Shown piece by piece: positions 12,706 to 24,011 of a DNA stretch of 64,000 nt. Source of the stretch: Pogona vitticeps (lineage: Eukaryota > Chordata > Lepidosauria > Squamata > Agamidae). The notes under the pieces were generated by a model. It did no database searches. It saw only the letters and a list, made by a program, of their open reading frames with translations, and had not been told where the DNA came from. The stretch covers positions 209,741,001 to 209,805,000 of the forward strand of contig NC_135786.1 in NCBI RefSeq assembly GCF_051106095.1, read 5' to 3'. The stretch's first letter is position 1; each line of letters starts with the position of its first letter. A program made the translations under genes and the position numbers.

Positions 12706-12831
12706 TAGAAGAAGAAGTAGAAGAAGAAGAAGAAGAAGAAGAAGAAGAAGAAGAAGAAGAAGAAGAAGAAGAAGAAGAAGAAGAAGAAGAAGAAGAAGAA
12801 AAGGAAGGAAGGAAGGAAGGAAGGAAGGAAG
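12706..12831. repeat. (GAA)n then (GGAA)n repeat
   Basis: About 30 GAA units followed by GGAA units; the strand is pure purine over more than 100 bases. Confidence 0.95.
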
Positions 12832-13519
12832 AAAGAGAAAAGTCAATAGCAAAAAAGAGGTAATGTTTCTCTCATTAACACCTCAAATCCATCATTGCAT
12901 TTTGCTTTGAATACAACCACTGCATTTAATAGAAATCTACCAAATGTTGTTGTCTCTATTGTGTGTGTGTGTAAGGAGTTTTTTCATATACCAGTGCAAG
13001 CAGCAAAGCCCTAGGGTCTGATGAAAGAAAACCTGGTCTGAAATTGACATGCAAGTTTTTGGTGTTCGCATATGTGCATATGTACATTATATATTCAACA
13101 TTTTATACAAAGCTTAATTAAACACTAGTTACAAAAAAAATCCACAAAGTTTTAACTCATTTCACCATTGTTTATACCTTTCATCAGAATTTTTTTCTGT
13201 TACATGAGAAATGCACTTGGTGTTTTTGAAGTTTGCAGTATTTTCTCAATCTTCAAGTAATACAAAATTGGATCTGCTATGGTAAAAAGGAGTGTTGTAC
13301 GTCTTACAGTAACTGTTCATTAAACTTTAATTGAAATCTAAAGATGTACAAGCCTTACATATTTCATCTCATTACCGTACTCTGTTCTTGTTCCAAGCTA
13401 TTTTGGTTTTGAATAGTGGAAGAAAACAAACAAAAAGGATATATACAGAAAGTCAGCAGTACTAGCCTTCATTACTAGTAGATTAGTATTTTAAGGGTAT
13501 TCACCAGGTTCTTAAGGAG

Positions 13520-13785
13520 AAACTCCAACACTTTTGGCTTTTCAGCGCCAGGCAAAGACCTTTCTGTTTAGCCAGCATTTTAATTAAACAGTATTCTCTA
13601 GCTGGCCACATGAGCAGCAGGACTTATTAATATTAATGTTTTAAGAATTGTTTTAATATAGGATATTTTATATTGTATTTTTAATGTTTTTAACGTTTTT
13701 AAGTTTTAATACTGTTGTACGCCACCCAGAAGCCACTGGTAATGGTGCGGCTAAAAAAATACTGTAAATAAATAAATAAATAAAC
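13520..13785 (+). mobile_element. L2-type LINE 3' end
   Basis: It ends with GTTGTACGCCACCCAGAAGC, GGTAATGGTGCGGCTAAAAA and an (AAAT)n tail, the standard L2-like terminus. The T-rich region before it is the 3' UTR, and the start (CCAGGCAAAGACCTTTCTGT) matches the end of ORF2 (K-T-F-L-F). Confidence 0.7.
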
Positions 13786-13789
13786 TCTC

Positions 13790-15660
13790 CATTATGACCT
13801 GTCCATCTTGGGTGTCCCTGCACAGCATAGCCCATAGCTTCTCTGAATTACTCGAGCCCTTTGCCATGACAAGGCAGCAATCCATGAAGGGGTGGGACAT
13901 ATTACTGTATCAAAAAACTCACTGGATGGCCAATCAGTTTCTCAACTAGAAGCAGCTCACGGGGTTGCTGAAGAAAAGAGGAGAAATCACGTATACCACC
14001 TGCATCTCACTTAGAAAACACAGAACATAAATATAACTAATAAACACAACTCAGTGTTAAGAACATATTATGGGTACCATTCCACATGGGAAGCAATTGT
14101 GTGAGGTGACCCTCTATGCAACTCAACACCCTCACACAGCCTTCTGAGACATGGCTCTCTTAAATTGGTGTGGTTCCTACAGGTCAAACCATTTATTTCT
14201 TTACAGAAAGTATATCCTCACCTTCAGAATTTCTGCTCCTATATTGGTTTTCCATACAGAATAGCAACTGTGTAAATATTTATATATTTATTTCAAGCAT
14301 TTATGCCTACCACTGGCACTATATATTGAAACTTCCCTTCAAGAACCTGTGGTTGCAATCAACGTCTCTCTAGCTTCAGTTCTGTTTGCCTCAGTGCATC
14401 ATAATAAAGCCTCTAGCACATGCAGGGAGGGCATAACTCTATCGCTAGTCCAGCCTTCATTGTACAGTGCACAGCATTCCTGTCATCTCTATTTAGTATA
14501 ATCACTGCTTACAGAAATGCATAAAAAAGTTAAACAAAAAGAAAATCACTGAAATTGTTTCAGGATAATTATAGGGCTCCAAAGGCAAAGTGACTGACAA
14601 GTCGCTGGATGACTATTATGTGGCCTTCTGGTCATCCTCACAGGCACAAGTGAGGAGCTTCTGTGCAGTTTAAAAGATGGGAAAGAAAGAAAAATGAGAC
14701 CACAGCAGAAGCAAACCGATCTGCTGGCTAGCTGGCAAGAACCCCTGGATGCCTCTGTCTGAGGTACTGATGTCACCTTACGGCTCTCCTCAGCCACTCA
14801 GTGGGAGCCTGTTGATATATTCTCCTTCAGGGGTGCTAAATAATTCATCAGGGCATGGTGCTTTGTGAATAGGCCAGATTGCAGGCATCAGGCCATCATC
14901 AAGGTCGCTATGGAGACATGCAAGCGCTCTCATCCTCCTTCTTTTCCCTTGCTAATAGGAGGCCCTGTAAAATATAACTGCATGTCACCAACACAAACAG
15001 GTATTTTAAGGCCATGGGATACAGACTGTTGCTTCCGTGCCAGAAAAGGGCATACCTCCAAATATTCAACATGGGGAATGTTTGTGTTCGAACTGAGATT
15101 GTACGTAGTTTGCACGTAGAGCAAAGTATTTAAAGACACACCAGAGTAGGTATGTAAAGTATTTAAAGTACACACTGCATCAAAAAGGTACTACTGTATC
15201 AGGTCAATGTATCATTCCCCTCACAAATTCCTTTTCAAAAGTATTTCACTAAGCCACTCTCTTCAAAATTTTAGGCATTACACCGTCTCATAAAGTGCTA
15301 AAGAAATATTTCAGAAAAGGTGCCAGATTAAACTCCTGAATTCTTTGCAGAGAGGTGCCTATAATTTTTTCAAGTCATACATGAGAGAATGGTCTCTTCA
15401 TGACAGAAAATGGAACAAAAGCATTGTGGAAATCTGCATAGAGCTGTTCACCTTCCCTGAGGGAAAATAAAGTCAGTGATCATTTGCATTTTTAGTTACT
15501 GATTGCTTAGCATAATGGTTACTTCTTTCTTTGCTTGCTTTTTTAAAAAAAAATGTGTTTCAGAAAGAAAGAACACAAACTACTTGGGTCATTACAACTC
15601 AACCTATGTATGATTTAATTCAGCAAGCAGCCTGTGGAATGAGTGGGAAGAGGTGTGCTT
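13790..15660. other. Intronic stretch with no recognised element
   Basis: Mixed-composition sequence without a repeat I can name and no supported exon. Confidence 0.4.
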
Positions 15661-15667
15661 GCAACTG

Positions 15668-15850
15668 TTTCCCCTATTTGGTTGCAAGCTGCTGCTAATT
15701 CAATTGGTTGCAAGCTGCTGTACATTCAATGCATGTATCCCAAGAACACTGATATTTTGATAAAGCAACCATTTCCCCTATTTGGAAGCAAATAGTGAGT
15801 AGTTCAGGTATAGTATTCAATACATGTAGTCCAAGAACACTGACATTTTT
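15668..15850 (+). repeat. Imperfect local tandem duplication
   Basis: TTTCCCCTATTTGG occurs at about 15669 and 15773. A longer motif, TTCAATGCATGTATCCCAAG, at about 15724 recurs diverged at about 15814, each followed by AACACTGA. GGTTGCAAGCTGCTG occurs twice within the first unit. Confidence 0.75.
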
Positions 15851-16467
15851 TCTGTATCCATTTGCTTACCATCCTTCCTTTCCACAGTACAGAAGACACA
15901 ACTTCTCTCAACATGATTTTAAAAACAGATACAGTTACAAAAACTACGTTATAATATCAGTACACATTGTCATATTTAAAACAAGGACCAAATTAAAGCT
16001 ATTTAAAAATACAAGGGGGGGAGTACCAAAAAAACTCTTCCACATAAAACAATTAGGCACAAATGTCTACCCTTCCTGGGAACGTGGTCCCACTGTCTGT
16101 GAGGAGCCACCAAGCATTCCATGATTGTCACTATCCCATCCTAAAATGTATCTAAATATGTTTCTAAATGTGTTAAGAATCCTGATTAAATCCACTTTCC
16201 TTTTAACCCAGTGTGATCAGGATTCTCTATGAATGCAGGAGGGTGGACAGAAGGGTGAGGTTGTCTACCTTCTTAGACCTCTATATGGCGATTAGTTGTC
16301 TGCTTCTCAATAATATAATTAAAGAGGACCACACAGCCCCTCCCCTCCCCTCCCCATTGCCACTTCCCCCTTGCAGAGAGTGCCATGTCAGAAGAAAAAG
16401 GTTCAGTTCACATAAAACTCTCCAGCAAGCAAGTACCACAAATTTCAATGGCTGTTGCTCATGTAAG

Positions 16468-16508
16468 TGCTGCCAAATGTGCTAAGATTTTACACACACA
16501 TTTCATCC
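16468..16508 (+). repeat. Direct repeat, first copy
   Basis: GCTGCCAAATGTGCTAAGAT followed by TTTACACACACATTTC. A near-identical stretch lies at 17511-17550. Confidence 0.8.
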
Positions 16509-16599
16509 ATAAGCAGGATTCTTCTCCTAAAAATACATGAGTCCCCAGATAGGGAAAAATAAGAATGGAAAGTGGAGGGACTAGGTTCATCTCTCTAAG

Positions 16600-16702
16600 T
16601 GTTAGTGGTCCAGCCGCCTAGAGTGGTCCTGAGTTGACTAGATAGGCGGGATATAAATTAAATAAATAAATAAATCAACAAACAAACAAACAAACAAACA
16701 AG
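16600..16702 (+). mobile_element. L2-type LINE 3' tail with AAAT/AAAC repeats
   Basis: GCCTAGAGTGGTCCTGAGTT, then GATAGGCGGGATATAAATT, is an L2-like terminus. It runs into (AAAT)n and (AAAC)n repeats. Confidence 0.7.
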
Positions 16703-16734
16703 AAGCAAATAAAATAAGAGCCGATTCTTAAATT

Positions 16735-16829
16735 TGCTTATATATTTTGTGTTGTAAGCTACCTAGAGTGGTCGCAATGACCAGATAGGTGGGGTATAAA
16801 TAAAATAAATAAATAAAATTAATAAATAA
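16735..16829 (+). mobile_element. Second L2-type LINE 3' tail
   Basis: GTTGTAAGCTACCTAGAGTG, then AGATAGGTGGGGTATAAAT and AAAT units: the same terminus as the fragment just before it, in the same orientation. Confidence 0.7.
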
Positions 16830-17094
16830 AATAGAAATGTATCACTGAAGCCACATATCTGATTTAAGAATTAAGGAGTTAAAATCAACAAGTGGTCAAC
16901 AGAGCACCAAGAAACAGTCTGGAGAGAACAGAACCTTCTTATAAATGGAGTCTCTCCATATGACAAGAACTCTGTTGTGTTGGGATGTCCGATTACACAG
17001 ACTGTCTTTTCTTTAGAATATAACTCACACAGAGAGAGCAGGCTCACAGCTCCCCTCTCTGCATATCTATTTTGACGGGTTTCCTGAATATCTA

Positions 17095-17190
17095 AATAGG
17101 GCTACAGAATTACCTTACACTGAGTCTAGCCCAGTATTCTCAATACTGACTGGCTGCAATTCTCTCCTAGGTTTCAGGTGGGATTTTTCA
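17095..17190 (-). mobile_element. tRNA-type SINE, 3' tail fragment
   Basis: ATTACCTTACACTGAGTCTA, CCAGTATTCTCAATACTGAC and TTTCAGGTGGGATTTTTC match the minus-strand tail and body of the SINE type at 54783. The tRNA-like head is missing. Confidence 0.6.
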
Positions 17191-17294
17191 CTGCCATATC
17201 TGAAGCCTGCAACAGTCTCCAGGGGCCTTCTACAAATACAACACTATCCTACTACCATGCTTACAATAGTGTAAAGTGTTGGGCTATGTATTTG

Positions 17295-17322
17295 GGTGTG
17301 TGTGTGTGTGTGTGTGTGTGTC
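17295..17322. repeat. (GT)n dinucleotide repeat
   Basis: About 13 GT units, uninterrupted. Confidence 0.95.
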
Positions 17323-17510
17323 TCACAGAAACAATGAATAAGTATTACGCTTATGTTTTTAAAATCTTAAATACACAATTGTTTATTTTTTACAATATGC
17401 ATCAAGTAACTTTAATGAGAGTTGTATCATTGCAAGTGTTTATACACTTGAACTTTGCTTTCTAGTGGTGGAGGAAGGATTGATAAAAACCAAGAAAAAT
17501 GGAAAGCGTA

Positions 17511-17550
17511 GCTGCCAAATGTGTTAAGATTTTACACAGACATTTCGTTT
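17511..17550 (+). repeat. Direct repeat, second copy
   Basis: GCTGCCAAATGTGTTAAGAT followed by TTTACACAGACATTTC; two differences from the copy about 1.04 kb upstream. Confidence 0.8.
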
Positions 17551-18017
17551 TATTTCTGCAGACAGCATAGGTGTCCCCACACTCCATATATTTTCCAAGC
17601 ACTGCTATAAATGCTTCTTCTGAAGTATCTATGGTTGATGAAATTTCAACCTTACTTTTAACCTTGCAGCCTTTTATTTTAAAATAGGTGTTATTTTCTT
17701 TACTCTCTAGACCCCCCACCATCCTTTCAAAAAAGTTCAAAATCAAGTTCCCTCTACCAAAAATGAAGCTATCATCTGTGCATTATGTCTGGGCACTATC
17801 CACTAATCAACCACACAATAATATTAACAAGCAACTTTCAGAGTTTCTGAACTATTGAATTAACTACTGCAAAGATGGAATCTCCATGTCTGAACCCAAG
17901 CAAGACAGCAAATCTCACTCAATGTATTTAAGAAACCGATATGCACACCTAAGATCAAAGAAGAGTCAAATGATAAGGAAGATGTCTATCAAATACTATA
18001 ACTGTACAATCATTCTA

Positions 18018-18193
18018 GCTGGCTGGATAGCTCAGCTGTTTAGATATCGGTCAGGAGTTCGATTCCTCACTTTGCCTGCATGGCTTTGGTTGAGCTACAA
18101 AGAAGAAAGGAATGGAAAACCAATTCTATGTATTCTCTACTAGAAAATCCTGAAAAGGGTTACCATACATCGGAACTGTCTTGATGACATACT
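18018..18193 (+). mobile_element. tRNA-derived SINE with Bov-B/RTE-like tail
   Basis: GCTGGATAGCTCAGCTGTTT (A-box region) and GGTCAGGAGTTCGATTCCTC (B-box region) form the tRNA-like head. The end, GGGTTACCATACATCGGAAC then TGTCTTGATGACAT, is the tail shared with Bov-B-type LINEs. Confidence 0.7.
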
Positions 18194-18200
18194 ATTACAT

Positions 18201-18724
18201 GTTTCCCTGAAAATAAGACAGTGTCTTATATTAATTTTTGCTCCAAAAAAAAATGCATCATTTATTTTATTATTTATTTATTTATTGCACTTATATGCAG
18301 CCCATCTAGACATGGTCTACTCTGGGTGGCTCACAACATACAAATAGAAACAATTTAAAATATACACAATTTACATAGATAAAACAGAGAAATATAAAAT
18401 CAAAGAACTTACAATTTTAACAATTAATTTAAAAGTAAAGAGTCCCAAGATGGCACAAGTTAAAAGGAAAGAAATAAGAAATAAGCATCACTTAATTGAC
18501 TGGGCTTATTTTCAGGGGATGCTTTATTTTTTCATGTACAACAATCTACATTTATTCAAATACAGTCATGCCATCTTCTTCTGGTTGCTGCACGATGTTG
18601 CACAATGGTGGAGGGCAGGGTTTCACTTAACTGGGGCTTATTTTGGGGGTAGGGCTTATATTACGAACATCCTGAAAAATCATACTAGGTCTTATTTTCA
18701 GGTTAGGTCTTATTTTGGGGAAAC
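18201..18724. mobile_element. Terminal-inverted-repeat DNA element, split by an L2 tail
   Basis: Left end GTTTCCCTGAAAATAAGAC (18201-18219) and right end GTCTTATTTTGGGGAAAC (18707-18724) are inverted repeats. The interior repeats CTTATTTTCAGG-type motifs. An L2 tail sits inside, flanked by GCATCA on each side. No transposase is seen and I cannot name the superfamily. Confidence 0.7.
18258..18430 (-). mobile_element. L2-type LINE 3' tail, nested
   Basis: On the minus strand: TGTGAGCCACCCAGAGTAGA, then CATGTCTAGATGGGCTGCAT and an (AATA)n tail. It lies inside the inverted-repeat element 18201-18724. Confidence 0.7.
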
Positions 18725-18729
18725 AGAGA

Positions 18730-20640
18730 GATGGTGGTGTTGGTGTTATACCACTTTGACCCAATCAAAACTTAGTTTTAGCAAGAGGAGACCCACTGAA
18801 TCCATGACATTTAGTTAGCAATTTAGCAAGTTTCCACTAATTTAATGGATCTACTTAAATTTGGACTAATAATTAAATTTAGGCCCCCATTTGCCTAATA
18901 GTACAAGTTATTATTGACACTAATGTGGTCAATACATACCTAAATTTAAAAAGTTCAGTTCCCATAATTTCTAGAATTCCTTCCACACTGGATTTGTGTT
19001 CTAAGACAGGCATGTTTGACCTTGATCTTCCAAAAAGGTTATATTTCAACTCCCAGAAAATGCATCTAGCCTGGACAAATCTGAGGTCCTCTCAAGCTTG
19101 CAGGGGCCTCACCACTGCCTGACTGCTTAGAAGCCTGGCTAAATACACTTGCATACATCTGACACATCTTTGCAGGTGTACACTAAAAGGAAATATTGCT
19201 GCTCATGGGCAAGCAGTCTTCAGGGAAGCTCATCCACTGTTACACACTAGTATGGCTATTAAACCATGGTAACCATACTGGAAAACACTGCCCATAAGAA
19301 AGCTGATGTTTTAGGCATAGTGTCACAGAGTTCAAGCAAACTCCTCCTCTTCCTCCCTTAGGCTTTAAGCATGTCCCATAGCAGCACCATGGTCTTCTTA
19401 CTTTGGGGCTCAGGGAATCATCTTAACTACAAGAAATGATTCACATATCTTAATTACCAACTTCCTACATTCCTTCCAGTTGTGTCCTGACTACCATTTA
19501 TTTAAAAAGTTCATAGAAAGTTTAGTCTTATAAAAGGAAGTAACAAACAAATAATAACAGTGCAGTTCCTTGTTCCTCATGATAGAAGAAACACTTTTCT
19601 TATGATTTTGCAGTTTGAGATTCCACAAATCTCTTACAATGGATTGCTGTCAATGATATTACAGAAGCAAGAGTCATGTTACAGTTTCCAATATGCAGTG
19701 TTCTAAATGGAACAAACAAGCCTAGAAGCCAAATCTATCACTCTTTGTAGCTGTTTGCAAACCAAAAGACCTCCCTCTTCTTTCCTTCCTAAACCAGGAT
19801 ATTTTGCACAGCTGGAAGCAGAACAGGAAATATCAGAGAACAGCAAATATGCAGTAATGGTTCTTTGAGAAGGTAAAAGTCTTGGCTTCCTACACACACA
19901 CACTTTGCTTGCTGGTTTGTAGGTCTGATGCTTTCTGAAGATAATTTCAGGATTTTTCAGAACAGCAGAAAAATCAGGGCACATACTGAAGATTGGGTAA
20001 AAAAGATAATCAATTAAGTACAAAGGGAACAAAGTATGATGTGGAAAATTATAGCTCAATACTTCTGACTTTGTTTCAGAAAAGAAATATCAGAAACACT
20101 TTTAATGTGCTTGATTATTACCGAATATTTTAAAGACACATCTGTACAGAAAAATACAGAGCAAGTTCATAAATGCAATCAGACTTCACAGGCCTGTTTA
20201 AATTTCTTGCACATTACTGATATAATGGGCAAGAAAGAAACTATGAGCATAATGGAAATTTTAAGATTATTGACTATTTTGCTACATAACAAATCACTTT
20301 ACAATGGTCAACTTACCATATATGGCAGACAAAATAATTCACAGAAAGTAAAAACATTGTTTAAAGAAACTATAGGAGGGGAGATTTTCAAATGAGGAAC
20401 ACAATTCTCATAGCTCGTAATTCAAAGCAGAATGACATCTACCACCTATACTGGCAAGAGGCAATAGTGTAAATTATTATTTCTGACTGGTGGCAATAGT
20501 AACAGGTTCAGAATCCAAATGAATCAATCAAAATGTATAGCCAGCTCACACTAACATGTAAATATGGTGACCTTTCAGGTTGGTAGTACCATGAACTAAA
20601 CCACTCATGTGCATTCTAACATTAGCCTGATTAAGATACA
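18730..20640. other. Intronic stretch with no recognised element
   Basis: AT-rich. A short scrap of the CAACTCCCAGAA repeat is at about 19048-19060. A 118-codon minus-strand frame at 19703-20059 resembles nothing I know. Confidence 0.4.
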
Positions 20641-20654
20641 ACACTAAATCACAG

Positions 20655-20820
20655 CAGCCAGTTGCTGTCATGTTATGCAAGTCAAATTGATTTAAATAAT
20701 CAATGGATTTAAATAAAAATGGATTTTTGATGATTTAAATTTTTTTAAAATTGAATTTTAAAAAATGTTCAATCAATTTGATTTTTGAAAATCATTTATT
20801 TTTATCCACCGTATCACCTT
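20655..20820. repeat. AT-rich palindromic element (MITE-like)
   Basis: Alternating TTGATTTAAAT, ATTTAAAT and AATCAATTTGATTTTT motifs on both sides of a centre at about 20740, ending in TTATTTTTATCCACC. It resembles TTTAAATC-rich palindromic repeats common in reptiles; the ends are unclear. Confidence 0.5.
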
Positions 20821-21479
20821 ATTTATCTCTAAGTAGTCAACATTGGCAAATTTTAAAAACTGCCCCCTCACAAACATACTTCAACTAAGCCATCCTCAGG
20901 TTGTGTTTGCACTGGTTTCTACTTCTTTATGGGAGTTTTTCAGGCAGCTTTTGCCTCAGGTGTGTCTTTCCAAGCTGCTTTGATACGCAGCTTGGTGTGC
21001 TTGGTATGCTATGCTGCTTGGCATAAAACATTATGGAAGGAAAAAAATCTACTGAAACCACCCCCCAAAAAAGGCTTTCAAGTAGTCTCGCAAATGATAT
21101 AATGGCAGTCTTTCTAAAAAGTCAGCCCTGTGAAAAGCAGCATGTGATAGCACTCAAAATGGGACCTTTGACCTTTCCAAAGTAGTAACTTTTAATAGCA
21201 GCAGGAACAGTACACTAGGAGAACAAAGCACAGTGTATTGATAAAGGCAACAGAGATGACTGCTGTTGAGAGCCAGGAATGAGAACAGGCTTCTTTTCTC
21301 ATTTAACTTAATTTAATTATATATGTTAGTTTTGTTATTTTATGGTAAGAAAGTTTCACTGTCCTTGTGCCATTCTTTGATTCTACACCAGAGTCTGACC
21401 CAAGTACAATACCAAGAACCTAACCATGGTTTACTGAATTAATCTTGGAAAAAGCCATGGTTTAGCAGGGAAATGTGCT

Positions 21480-21645
21480 CAGTACTTTGCAGTCAAAGTG
21501 CCTAAAGAGGTGAGAGGAAGATCCCTGTCAGATGAAACAAAAGGGTAATCTAGTCCAGCATCCTGTTTCCCCACATTAGCCAAGTGCTTATGGAAAGAAC
21601 AGCAGAGGACATGAATGGAACAGCCCTCTCCGGCTGTTGTTCCCA
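21480..21645 (+). repeat. Unclassified interspersed repeat
   Basis: TCTAGTCCAGCATCCTGTTT, CCCACATTAGCCAAGTGCTT and GCAGAGGACATGAATGGAAC follow a dispersed repeat I remember from squamate genomes. I cannot assign a class. Confidence 0.4.
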
Positions 21646-21653
21646 AGCAGCTA

Positions 21654-22069
21654 CAGTGGTACCTTGACTAACAAACTTAATCCGTATTGGAATGGCGTTC
21701 GTATGTCAAAAAGTTTGTTAAGTCGAGGCAAACCTTTCCACAGGAATGCACTGAAAACCATTTAATCTGTACCCGCTGTTTTTTGTTTGTATGTCGAGGT
21801 GCTGTTCGTAGGTAGAGGCATTAGTTCCCACAGGAACTAATGCAAAGCTGGTTAATCCATACTCTACCACTGGGGGGGGGGGATTTTTTTTATTTTTTCT
21901 TCTTTGACCTAAGATGAACTTAGGTCAAAAAAGGGCAGGAAAGTTTTTTTTTCTTTTTGGTTCGTAAGTTGAGGCTCCGTTCGCAAGCTGAAGCAACTTT
22001 TTGCAAATGGAGCCGTTCGTAACTCGAATAGTTCGCAAGTGGAGACATTTGTAAGTCAAGGTACCACTG
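21654..22069. mobile_element. Tigger/pogo-like MITE, 416 bp
   Basis: Left end CAGTGGTACCTTGACTAAC and right end AAGTCAAGGTACCACTG are inverted repeats, flanked by TA on both sides. The interior shares AACTTAATCCGTATTGGAA with the copies at 1139 and 2466. The termini (GGTACC rather than GGGGTC) mark a sister subfamily. Confidence 0.85.
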
Positions 22070-22210
22070 TAGTATTCATGATATGCTGTCTCAGACATGG
22101 TAGACAGTTTAGAACTATCGTGATTAGAAACCACTGATATTCTTATCTTCCATGAATAAGTTTTCCTTTAAAACATTTAATATTATGCAGGTGAAATAGT
22201 TCAAACAGAT

Positions 22211-22334
22211 CATCATCATCTCAGAACTGCTTAGTTGGAAGGGACCCTATGGATCATTGAGTCCAGCCTCTGTCAAGGAGGCCCAGTGGGGAATCAAACT
22301 TTCAACCATGCCTAAAGCACTGAGCTATCCAGCA
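22211..22334 (-). mobile_element. tRNA-derived SINE with CR1-like tail
   Basis: On the minus strand: GATAGCTCAGTGCTTTAGGC, GGTTGAAAGTTTGATTCCCC, GAGGCTGGACTCAATGATCC and TAGGGTCCCTTCCAACTAAG. Confidence 0.75.
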
Positions 22335-22339
22335 GATAA

Positions 22340-23800
22340 AGCAACTATGCTATAATCAAAACCTAAAATGCAGATGATCCTTTTCATTTGACACCAACCC
22401 TATATAACAGTACAAAAAGGACTGATGATTTAAAGATAATTAACAATTCTACCAGTTATCTTATTCCTGACAGATTTGATTTCTGCCATGTCTCCAAGTT
22501 TTTGTCATATATATAGCTACACTCAGGAAAATCAATGACTTTATGAATGCATAACTAGATGCAGTGTTACAACCAAAGTTTCTCAGCAAAATAATTAGCT
22601 GCTGTAGATACAGATAGCTATTACAAGTGTAGCAAATGCCTGCAGTCTGTCTTCCATGCCTTCGCTCTTCTTCCCCAAACCACAGATGTGAATACATTAT
22701 AAACATTGAAGGGATATGGCATGCCTAGGAGACATGGCAGGGACTGAAGTAGTGAATATAGTGAGAATCAGTGAGGGGAATTCAGACTGTGCTTTCCAGA
22801 GGCCATATCCCATTCCTGAACTGGTGAAATATAAAATATGTACAGAGAAACTTGATGATCAGCAGATGTTGTTACAAACTATGATGGAGGCTACAGTGGA
22901 GACAGCCTTTTACAAATGCAAAAGATGGGAAGAATTCTTTATTAAAAATCTGTTTACTCCAACATTTAAGGGGCAATGGTGCAATCCAATGGAAGTATTA
23001 TGTTTATGTGCAGTAAGGGCTAGGCTGCATCCTTAGGCAAAAAGAGTTACAAAAAAAGTAGTCATCAGAGTCCATGGCTCAAGCCAAAAATGGTGCAGCT
23101 CATTGATCCACTTAAATTGCAGGGAGCGGAAAGAAGGTCATCAGATGGTCAGTTCTGCAGAGGCTAGAGAAAGAGGGCACATGCAAGAAGTGGTTTAATG
23201 AGTTGTCTCCCACAAACTAACTGCCTGAGCTCACACCATTTATAACTCCCAGCATGCCCACATGTCCAACTGTTTCCAATTAACTATCAAGGAACCTTGA
23301 AACTGCTCTAGCTTTTACTTGAATCTTCTGATTCTTTGCCTTTGTATTAGGCAAATAGGCCTCACACCAAGCGGCTAGCCCTGCAGTGCTCTGGAACAAT
23401 TGGGAGGAAAAGAGGGACCGCCACAGCCAGAGGTGAGAGTGGACAGTCCGGCCCTAGGAGCTGGACCTTCATTAACTCTAGCTGCGCGAGGATATTCGTA
23501 TTCTTATATGAATACATGCATCTCTACTTGTGACCTTACAGAGGCATTTGGACTACAACTCTCATAATCCCTCCTTATTTAGTAAGCTGGGCTGCAGCAA
23601 ACTCTAGAAGGCCAGTTATGTAGTATATTGCACAATCAAACATCTCTTTCAATTATTTCTTGACTTTTGTGCCCAAAACATGGATCTCTCACAAAACATG
23701 GATCTCTCACAAAACTAGACAACTGCTGTAGCTGAGGAACAACCACTGCAGCAGCAGTTGTCTGCAGGCTTTCCTGAAATTAAGTCCTACTTACAATGGC
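22340..23800. other. Intronic stretch with no supported gene
   Basis: It includes a 106-codon plus-strand frame (22716-23036) that I do not recognise and a short tandem copy of AACATGGATCTCTCACAA at about 23677-23712. A scrap of the GGACTACAACTCTCATAAT repeat is at about 23550. Confidence 0.4.
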
Positions 23801-23821
23801 ATTTACATCTGAGGAAAAATT

Positions 23822-24011
23822 GAGCAAGACACCCTGTGTGCTGTAGTGTACAGAGTGATAAACTAAAGATGCATAGATTCAAATCCTCACTGCCTCATGG
23901 AAGCTCACTGGGTGAGTGTAACTGGTAGAACTATTTAAATATATCACTTACTTTAAAAGTCCTATTTGGATCCCTATAAGTCAGTTCTGACTTGATGGCA
24001 CATAATAAGTA
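23822..24011 (+). mobile_element. tRNA-derived SINE with Bov-B/RTE-like tail
   Basis: A degenerate tRNA-like head contains AGATTCAAATCCTCACTGCC (B-box region). The tail reads CCCTATAAGTCAGTTCTGAC, then TTGATGGCACATAATAAG, as in Bov-B-tailed SINEs. Confidence 0.65.

Noticed and set aside
18018-18085. Possible tRNA genes at SINE heads
   Set aside because: A- and B-box-like sequences are present but the cloverleaf is not closed and each is followed by a SINE body and LINE-type tail.
19703-20059. 118-codon minus-strand frame in intron 1
   Set aside because: No MMP16-like or other domain; considered as an exon but its composition looks random.
22716-23036. 106-codon plus-strand frame (MACLGDMAG...)
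   Set aside because: Unrecognised, inside the intron on the opposite strand, without supporting splice or conservation evidence.
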